A stretch of 64,000 nt of DNA, taken from assembly GCA_977017575.1 (NCBI GenBank), contig CDRNVI010000168.1, positions 1-64,000 of the forward strand, read 5' to 3'. This document shows, one piece after another, positions 57,394 through 64,000 of the stretch. Source of the stretch: Paramoeba atlantica (Eukaryota; Discosea). Under the pieces are notes generated by a model, which did no database searches, was not told where the DNA came from, and saw only the letters and a program-made list of their open reading frames with translations. Positions within the stretch are counted from its first letter, which is position 1, and each line of letters starts with the position of its first letter. The translations under genes and the position numbers were made by a program.

Positions 57394-58844
57394 ATGGACT
57401 TGAAAGATATCCTGACGATCGAACGAGATAGTGAGGCTCCTGGTCTTCTTATCTTGACATTTAATCGTCCCCGTCATGTTTTTTTCTTCCTCTTTTTCAT
57501 TTTCCTTTTTCGAGTTTTGACAATTTTTTGTTTAGCTCAACTCTTTCATCAAAGAACAATTTCAAGCAATTGTTGAAGGGCTTCGGATTGCTTCAGAAGA
57601 TGACGAAGTTGTTGCAGTTCTCTTACTTGGATCTGGCCGATTTTTTTCGTCTCTTTTTTCTTTTTTTTTTGTGAACAATTCTCAATCCTCATCATATTTT
57701 CTTAAAGGTCTGGGATGGACATTAAAACTCAATTCGCAGATATGAACAGTGGCGGTGATCTGGAAACAAGGATCGAGTATAACTCTCTCTCTCTTTCTTC
57801 TTCTTTCCTTTTTTTGTATTATGTGATTAAATATCTTGCAGAAAATCGATCAAAGAGGGAGTTTGGGCGATGTTAGAAGCGCTCATCAATTTCAAAAAAC
57901 CAATCATTGCTGGTTCGCTTTTTTGGATCTTCCTCAATGAACTCAAAATTGAAGAAAAAAGGAAATAGGTGTAAATGGAAAAGCAGTGGGAATTGGAGTA
58001 ACAATGTTGGGGTTGTTTGATTTTGTTTATGCTGTCGAATCAGCCACGTTTCGAACACCTTTCATGGAACTTGCTGTCTGTGCAGAAGGTTTTTTTTATA
58101 TCAATCTCTTCTCTCACATATCCTTCTCTTCTTCTTCTTCTCACAGGAAAGTAAAATTTCAAAATCTCTATTTTATTTAGGTTGCTCTTCTTTCACCTTT
58201 CCTGCACTCATGGGATTATCCAAGGCCAATGAACTCCTTCTTCTTGGGAGAGGTTTTCACTTCTTTTTCTTCCCCTCATTCGTCTCTTTTTGATTGACCC
58301 TGATAATCAACCAACTCCTTTTTTTCATCTTCTTTGTGTGATTTTTTTTTCCAGAAATTGATGCGCAAGAAGCAAAGGATCGAAATCTAGTTGCCCAAGT
58401 ATTCCCTGACTCTGAATTTCACTCAAGAGTGATGACGATCGCTCGCCGTTTAGCTTCACTCCCACCTCAAGCTCTGAGGTTGATATTTTTTCATATTTTG
58501 AAAATTTTTCTCCTCTTTTTTTTTGAAATGGAAAGAATAATCTTTTTCTGAATCGAAAAATACAGAGACACAAAAGAATTAGTCCGAGGACCGATGCGTG
58601 AGAGTCTTCTTGATACGAATAGGCGAGAACTCACATTACTCAAACCAAGGTCGCTATTTTTTTGTCTTTAATCTTGGAATATTTTTGTGTTCAATGATTG
58701 CAATATTTGTCTTCAAAAGTGCAATATTTTTCTGGTTTTCTAAAATTTTGTTCTTTCTCTTCAAGGTTTCTGAGTGAAGAATCAACAAATGCAATCTTCC
58801 AATTCTACCAAAAACTCCAAAAAAAGAAAGCTGCTCGTTTATAA
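57394..58844 (+). CDS. peroxisomal enoyl-CoA hydratase/isomerase (ECI2-like)
   Basis: Nine exons: 57394..57477, 57536..57648, 57708..57776, 57842..57912, 57969..58088, 58181..58252, 58355..58478, 58566..58649, 58766..58844; 271 residues, typical of the crotonase fold. [12 protein letters not shown] opens the fold; the oxyanion-hole strands are GRFFSSGMDIK and [34 protein letters not shown] and [13 protein letters not shown] follow. The lack of a glutamate pair typical of hydratases and the [11 protein letters not shown] pattern favour the delta3-delta2-enoyl-CoA isomerase group. The C-terminus ARL fits the peroxisomal PTS1 consensus. It would act in beta-oxidation of unsaturated acyl-CoAs. 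Confidence 0.9.
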
Positions 58845-58968
58845 ACACAACAAACAAGCTGATTTATCATTTATTTTTCCTTTGGATCCTCACATAATTT
58901 GAAGTTGATTACCACAAAGAAAGTGGGGATTTAAGAAAATAACAAAGGTGTTTGTAAAACTATCTATC

Positions 58969-59412
58969 TCACAAGAAGTGATTGAAAGAAGCTCTCCCCA
59001 AGATAAAGAAAAAGCAGAAGGAAGAAAAAAGGTAAAGAGCGAATCGAAGTGGAATAAAATTGAACGTACAATGCACAACAGAATGTCCAACTCGAAACAA
59101 AAGAAATCCCCAACCCGCATAAACATACCAACCATCAACAAGATGGCTCGAGTACAAGTACAAACAAAGTGCATAAAATAACGCTGGGATCTCAAACAAG
59201 TTCTTCAAATTGTCAGAGGGATTGGCAACATGAGGAGGGGAAAGGCGAGCAAACTCATGTGGGCGGAGTTGGGCATCTTTCAGTTTGTTTCCAAAGATGA
59301 AAGGAAGTCGAGTCGAATACATATAAACCCAAACAATCACTGTGAGCAACATCATCCCAAAAAAGGGGCCAAAGATCAAGGATTGATCAAATTCCAACTG
59401 TGTTCCAACCAT
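58969..59412 (-). CDS. MAPEG-family membrane protein
   Basis: Intronless, 147 residues, four hydrophobic helices. The family signature NLFEIPALFYALCLYLYSS follows a polar loop with NPSDNLKN, and GWGFLLFRVGHSVVHCTFNF is the usual last-loop pattern. MAPEG proteins are ER/microsomal homotrimers; many conjugate glutathione to eicosanoid-like lipids, but this small divergent branch is usually uncharacterised. Convergent with the isomerase gene, 124 bases apart. Confidence 0.88.
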   Translation of the reverse strand: MVGTQLEFDQSLIFGPFFGMMLLTVIVWVYMYSTRLPFIFGNKLKDAQLRPHEFARLSPPHVANPSDNLKNLFEIPALFYALCLYLYSSHLVDGWYVYAGWGFLLFRVGHSVVHCTFNFIPLRFALYLFSSFCFFFILGRASFNHFL

Positions 59413-59673
59413 CTTTTCAGTTCTATATTTTCCACGCTCACACGTTCACGTTCTTGCTTCAAGGAAACAAAAATTTCTTGGAAAACGCAGAAACCAAAAT
59501 TAACAACAAACTCAAAAATTCGAAAAATAATCTAAAGGTGGCTTGTTTTCTCTTTTTCCTGTTCTGTTGTGGGGTTGTTTTTATTATTTTATTGGAGGAA
59601 ACCAGTTTATTTTTGTTTAATCAAAGGGAAAAAGTCTCTGTGAGTAATAATTAGAGAGTCAAAAATCATTCAT

Positions 59674-61470
59674 TCATTTTTTGTTCCAAACAATCCACTC
59701 CTCCGGGAGAGTGGTTTGAATCATTTTTGAAAGGTGAGAATACTGAATTTTTTGATTCAATGATCGGGGAAGACTTTCTGATGAAGCTACAATGATCTCT
59801 TGTGGATGTTTGTACTCTGCTAGAGTAGTTGCAAGTGAATCTATAATTCTTTGACAAAGAGATTCAACAGAAAGAAGAGCTCCATTTGATGATGGGACAA
59901 CAACTGCCGTAACAGTACAAGATCTTTCATCTTTTTCAACCCCCAACACAGCAACTTCTTTGACTTCAATGTTCTCGGCAATTCGACTTTCTACCTCATC
60001 AGCCATAACATTCCAACCATGACCAAGAGGGATAACAGAATCTGATCGTCCGTGAAGATAGAGATATCCTTCTTTATCTCGGCTCGCAAGATCTCCAGTC
60101 CGATACCATCTCCCCAGCTCAGGGTCTTGAACGAAAGATTTTTGGTTTGCCTGTGGGTTTTGATAATATCCTTGACATAACATTGGTGTTTGAACAAAGA
60201 GATCACCAACAGACCCAGGCTGTGTTATCTCCTCTCCCGTCGAGCGATCAAGGATCCGAGAAAGAGAAATCCCAGGAGTCTCTCTTCCAACTGAAAGGGC
60301 ATGTGAACACACATCCTCTGGTTGGAGAAGAGAAACTAATCCTGCTTCTGTTGATCCGTAGGCCTCAAAGAGTATGCTCCCAGGGCAATGAGAAAGAAGC
60401 AATTGCGCTATTCTTCTTTTCAGATGTTCATGGCATTTTGCTCCGGTGAGAAGCACTTTCAATCCAGGTCTCGTTTGTTGGAATAACGGTTCAATTTCTT
60501 TTTGAGGTAATGCCAGAATAGCCTGAAAATGTGCAGGAGATAGTGAAATAAAAGATGCTTGTGTTTCAACCAAACCTTTCAGATACTTCAGTGGAGAAGA
60601 TGTATGGCGATCAATTCCGTACCAATCCAAAGGGAGAGGGTGGATAGAAGCTCCTAGATACAAAAAATGATAACAGAAAAAGGCAGGGTTAATTCCATGC
60701 ATAGGCCAGGAGATTAAAGCTGAATCTCGAGAAGTGAGACAAAGATCAGGATGCGTCAGAGCACCAGCACGAATTGACTCCTCAGCATGAAGAACTCCTT
60801 TCGGGACTGAAGTTGTGCCTGATGTATGGAGACAGAGCCAAGGAGTCATACTGGGAGGAGGAGGAGAGTTTTTTGTTTCAAAACATAAATCTTTTGTTGT
60901 TGTCATTGAGGAAGAAGATTGGAGACTATCCCCTCCTTCTCGTTCCTCTTCTTGCATTAAAAAAGATTCATAATCTTCACCAAAAGAAACGACCAGAGGT
61001 GCCTGCCATCCCTCTCCATTTTTCTCTTCTTGTTCTATTTTTTCATCTTTCCCCTGCTGTGTCTCTTCAAATTCAAGTTGTAGTGACGAAAGTGCCTCCC
61101 TCAATCGATCATAACAGATCCCGTTTTCAACAAAAATGACTTTTGGGCTTGAATTTCTAACCACAGGAATCATTTCTAATGGTTGAAGGGTTGGGTTGAC
61201 AGGAGCCACCATGGTTCCTGAGAATAAAGCGGCAAGATAGACTTCCACAGGCTCGATTCGATTGCTACTTAAAAACCCAACAACAAAGCGTTGCTGCTGC
61301 GGATGGGAACAACCTTCTCTCTTTCTTTTTTGGAAGACGTGGGAGAGTCTTTTCGTTCTCTCATAAAGTTCAAGATAAGTCAAAGATCGAAATGAGTCTT
61401 TGATCGCAATTTTCTGAGGTTTTTGGAGAGCGTGGATTCGCAAACATTCTCGCAAGGAAGAAATTGGCAT
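59674..61470 (-). CDS. acyl-CoA synthetase (ANL superfamily)
   Basis: Intronless, 598 residues, complete. ATP/AMP-binding motifs: LHTSGTTSVPKG (about 213-224), YGSTE (about 369), YRTGDLA (about 455), and the C-terminal lysine in LNQKIQY (about 570). The hinge motif GRSDSVIPLGHGWNV differs from the common GRxKDxIxxxGxxV by a changed core, and an acidic insert lies at about 145-165. It activates a carboxylic acid to acyl-AMP then acyl-CoA; the substrate cannot be deduced. It ends NKK with no PTS1; no targeting peptide or membrane segment is evident. Confidence 0.9.
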   Translation of the reverse strand: MPISSLRECLRIHALQKPQKIAIKDSFRSLTYLELYERTKRLSHVFQKRKREGCSHPQQQRFVVGFLSSNRIEPVEVYLAALFSGTMVAPVNPTLQPLEMIPVVRNSSPKVIFVENGICYDRLREALSSLQLEFEETQQGKDEKIEQEEKNGEGWQAPLVVSFGEDYESFLMQEEEREGGDSLQSSSSMTTTKDLCFETKNSPPPPSMTPWLCLHTSGTTSVPKGVLHAEESIRAGALTHPDLCLTSRDSALISWPMHGINPAFFCYHFLYLGASIHPLPLDWYGIDRHTSSPLKYLKGLVETQASFISLSPAHFQAILALPQKEIEPLFQQTRPGLKVLLTGAKCHEHLKRRIAQLLLSHCPGSILFEAYGSTEAGLVSLLQPEDVCSHALSVGRETPGISLSRILDRSTGEEITQPGSVGDLFVQTPMLCQGYYQNPQANQKSFVQDPELGRWYRTGDLASRDKEGYLYLHGRSDSVIPLGHGWNVMADEVESRIAENIEVKEVAVLGVEKDERSCTVTAVVVPSSNGALLSVESLCQRIIDSLATTLAEYKHPQEIIVASSESLPRSLNQKIQYSHLSKMIQTTLPEEWIVWNKK

Positions 61471-61857
61471 GTGTGTCGTTGATTCCTCGAGACCAAATGA
61501 AAATGGGAAAAATGAGAATGATTGAGTGTTCGGTTTGATCGGGTTTTCGGCGAAGGAAATTTTCTCAGAAAGTTGTTCGGCGATTCAGAAAAGTGGATTT
61601 CCGGATTCATTGTTTGTCATGGGAATCTGTCATATTCTGTGGAACATTCAAGACTTCAACGTGTGTTTTGTCACCTCTGCTTCTTTTTCGATTCGCCAAA
61701 CAAAACTTGAGGAAAGTGAAAAAGGAAAACTTTTCGATGCCTTATTTAGATAAAAATGGTATCTTTTCCGCGATATTGTTTTCAGTTTTGTTGTTTCTTG
61801 CCTCGAACGTCTTGTCTTTCCTTTTTCTTTCTTTTTCTCAAAGAGAGAGAAAGTGGA

Positions 61858-62682
61858 ATGGGATTTTCAGCTGGAAGAGTTGTTCAACAGAATGGAAATG
61901 ACCAAAGTGTTCGCCCAATACCTTTCAATGTTTTGTTGAAAGGCGATTCTGGAGTAGGAAAGGTTTTTTTTGTTTTTCTTTCTCTTTCGAGACGTTTTTT
62001 TTTCCAAAAAATCTTTCTATTTATTTCTTTTCTTCATTTTTTAAAATCAAGACTGGTATCTTTTCTCAATGTACAAAGAATCAATTTTCTGAGACTTTTC
62101 AATCAACAATTGGAGTTGATTTTGCGACCAAGACTCTTACCTTCGGAGATTCTTCGTATCTGTTCAAAATTGTATGGAACTTTTCTTTCTTTTGTTTTTC
62201 TTCTTTCTTTTCAATTCTTTTTTTTTCCTTTTTTTTTCCTTTTTTTTCTTGCAGAACGATACAGCAGGACAGGATAGATTTCGAATAATTACAAGTGACC
62301 CACTTTACCGAATAGCGAAAGGAATTATTCTTGTGTATTCTGTCACAAACCGTGCATCATTTAATCATATTCACAATTGGGCTGCTGAAGTAAAAGAACA
62401 ATCACCTTTGAATATCAAAATAATTCTTGTTGGAAATAAGATTGATCTTCAAGATCAACGAGAAGTTCTTTATGATGAAGGAAAGGTTTTTTTCTTTTTT
62501 TTTTTGAATAAATTCTTTAATTTTAGTCTTAAAAATTATTTCTCTTTTAGCAATTAGCAAATGAGCTGGGATTCCAAGGATTCTTTGAAACTTCAGCAAA
62601 ACAAAATGAAAATGTTGAGGAATTGTTCTTAGAGATGGCAAACCAAACATCTTTTGTCAATGTGAAAAGAGCTCGAGATTAA
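61858..62682 (+). CDS. atypical Rab-like GTPase, copy 1
   Basis: Four exons: 61858..61962, 62052..62171, 62255..62485, 62551..62682; 195 residues. G1 GDSGVGKT (split by intron 1), switch I STIGVDF with the invariant Thr, G3 DTAGQDRF, G4 GNKIDL, G5 ETSAK: a Rab-type switch protein for vesicle traffic. The Trp of the usual WDTAGQ is replaced: exon 3 starts NDTAGQ, although GTATGG (Val-Trp) is present at the preceding donor. It ends FVNVKRARD with no prenylation cysteines, and starts MGFSAGRV with Gly2 available for N-myristoylation. Tandem partner at 63097. Confidence 0.88.
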
Positions 62683-63096
62683 AAAAAAAAAAAGGGAGGA
62701 AATAACATCAAGAAACCAGATCAAACTTGCCTACCGAATCTGACCCACCAGAATCGGCATTTGTCTTTTTGGCTCAGTGGTTGGTTGAACAGAATCATTT
62801 GCCCAAATGGTGGACCAATTTCTTTTTGAAAAAGTTTTCTATCAATGTTTTGCTGGCTTGACCTCTCTCTCTCTCTTCGATTTAAATATATCAAAGATTG
62901 GTTTTCAATTGGTTTCAGATCTTCTTTTGTTGCTTCGAACACTTTTTTCGACGCCTTAGGCCTGATTTAGATAAAAAGAGTATCTTTTCCGCCAATATTT
63001 TTCTTTGAATTTTCCAACGACAATCGACACGAACTGTTTTTTTGCATTTTGGCAAAACCGCAACAGGGATTGTTTCTCTTTTCTTTTAAAAGAGGA
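62683..63096. repeat. spacer of the Rab tandem duplication
   Basis: After Rab copy 1 the sequence GCCCAAATGGTGGACCAATTTCTTTTTGAAAAAG (62795-62828) repeats after copy 2 (63952-63985, one mismatch). The spacer then shows a degraded copy of the Rab 5' flank (TTAGATAAAAAGAGTATCTTTTCCGCC at 62968 against 61747). No complete gene is seen in it. Confidence 0.7.
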
Positions 63097-63899
63097 ATGG
63101 GTTGTTCAGCTGGAAGAGTTCAACAGAATGGAAATGACCAAATGATCCACAAAATTCGCTCAAAACCTTTCGAAATTTTGTTGTTAGGAGATTCTGGAGT
63201 AGGAAAGGTTTTTCTCTTTGAGTTTTGACAAACAATCTTCTTTTATTTAAATTTTCTTTTTAAAAATCAAGACTGGTCTCTTTTCTCGATGTACAGGGAA
63301 GTTATTTTCTGAGGTTTTTCTTCCTTCAGTTCGACTTGATTATGGGATTAAGAAAGTTACCCAAGGAGATTCTTCGTATCGGTTCAAAATTGTATGGAAC
63401 TTTTCTTTCTTTTGTGTTTTTTTTTCTTATATCTTGTCGATCCTTTTTTTTCTGATTAAAATCCCTGTTTTTTCCAGTGGGATACTGCAGGACAGAAAAG
63501 ATTTCAAGGAGAGAGGGAGAACCTTTTTTCAAGAGCTGAAGGAATTATTCTTGTGTATTCTGTTGCAAATCGTGCATCATTTGATCATATTCATGATTGG
63601 GTTGCTGAAGTAAAAGAACACACACCTCCGAATATCAAAATAATTCTTGTTGGAAATAAGATTGATGTTCACGATCAACGAGTAGTTCTTTGCGATGAAG
63701 GAAAGGTTTTTTTCTTTTTTTTTGAATCGCTTCTTTAATTTTGGTCTTTTTTAAATTCTTGATCTTTTAGCAATTAGCAAATGATCTGGGATTCCAATTC
63801 TTTGAGACTTCAGCAAAACAAAATGAAAGATTTGATGAATTGTTCTTAGGGCTGGTGGGAGAAAGACCTTTCCTCAATGTGAAAAGAGCTGGAGATTAA
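63097..63899 (+). CDS. atypical Rab-like GTPase, copy 2
   Basis: Four exons: 63097..63207, 63272..63391, 63478..63705, 63771..63899; 195 residues. G1 GDSGVGKT, G3 WDTAGQKRF (Glu to Lys), G4 GNKIDV, G5 ETSAK. Switch I reads LPSVRLDYG, lacking the Thr of STIGVDF that coordinates magnesium in the GTP state, so effector binding or GTP hydrolysis may be altered. It ends FLNVKRAGD without cysteine and starts MGCSAGRV: Gly2-Cys3 is the dual myristoyl/palmitoyl pattern known from plant ARA6 (MGCASS). Exons 1 and 2 have diverged from copy 1 much more than exon 3. Confidence 0.88.
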
Positions 63900-63947
63900 A
63901 AAGGGGAAAAAAACATCAAGGAACGAACCTGATTTCGAAAAAAGGAA

Positions 63948-64000
63948 ATGACTGCCCAAATGGTGGATCAATTTCTTTTTGAAAAAGGTCTCAATCTTGT
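63948..64000 (+). CDS. possible start of a further gene (cut by window edge)
   Basis: ATG at 63948 opens MTAQMVDQFLFEKGLNL, uninterrupted to the edge. A matching but broken piece (MVDQFLFEK) lies after Rab copy 1 at about 62802, which suggests that the tandem unit carried the 5' end of the next gene. Too short to identify. Confidence 0.25.
   Translation, partial: MTAQMVDQFLFEKGLNL

Overview
The window is nuclear DNA of an intron-rich unicellular eukaryote whose lineage I cannot name. All three standard stops end reading frames (TAA, TAG, TGA), genes are about 1-3 kb apart on both strands, and most genes are cut by introns of roughly 40-200 bp. Introns read GT...AG on the coding strand, are very rich in pyrimidines (runs such as TTTCTTTTTC) and are flanked by exons of ordinary base composition. 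Pyrimidine/purine skew therefore shows the strand of transcription. I used it, with reading-phase continuity and protein-family knowledge, to assemble spliced models. No rRNA, tRNA, CRISPR array, recognisable transposon or virus-like element was seen.

Layout: 1-1009 an SPRY-like gene (-, runs off the left edge); 1259-2602 a secreted sulfotransferase-like protein (+); 3016-6470 a DDX52/ROK1 RNA helicase (+); 6931-8991 a tandem pair of atypical Rho GTPases (-) plus a scrap of a third unit; 10012-14519 and 15851-20336 two copies (-) of a 19-exon gene joining a very-long-chain 3-hydroxyacyl-CoA dehydratase to a Rossmann-type domain, separated by a small secreted protein; 20522-21889 a GT61 glycosyltransferase (-); 22263-24455 a membrane protein built of PNPVPS repeats (+); then an ankyrin protein, APS kinase (-), a PEPCK-like pseudoenzyme (+), a C2H2-SH3-RING scaffold (-), CutC (-), a calcineurin-like phosphoesterase (-), a 1762-residue 7TM receptor (+), two inverted RING/Sel1 paralogues (44516-49552), a PACS-family sorting protein (-), an unrecognised protein (-), a peroxisomal enoyl-CoA isomerase (+), a MAPEG protein (-), an acyl-CoA synthetase (-) and a tandem pair of atypical Rab GTPases (+).

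Two themes recur. First, local duplication: Rho, Rab, HACD-fusion and RING/Sel1 genes are all duplicated in place. In three unrelated genes (ROK1, HACD fusion, PACS) an intron also carries extra copies of the 3' end of the exon before it, including the splice donor; the PACS case is an eight-copy array. Second, membrane traffic and lipid chemistry: PACS, Rho and Rab proteins, HACD, acyl-CoA synthetase and a PTS1-bearing isomerase. All four small GTPases lack the C-terminal prenylation cysteines usual for their families and instead begin with Met-Gly sequences that look like N-myristoylation sites.
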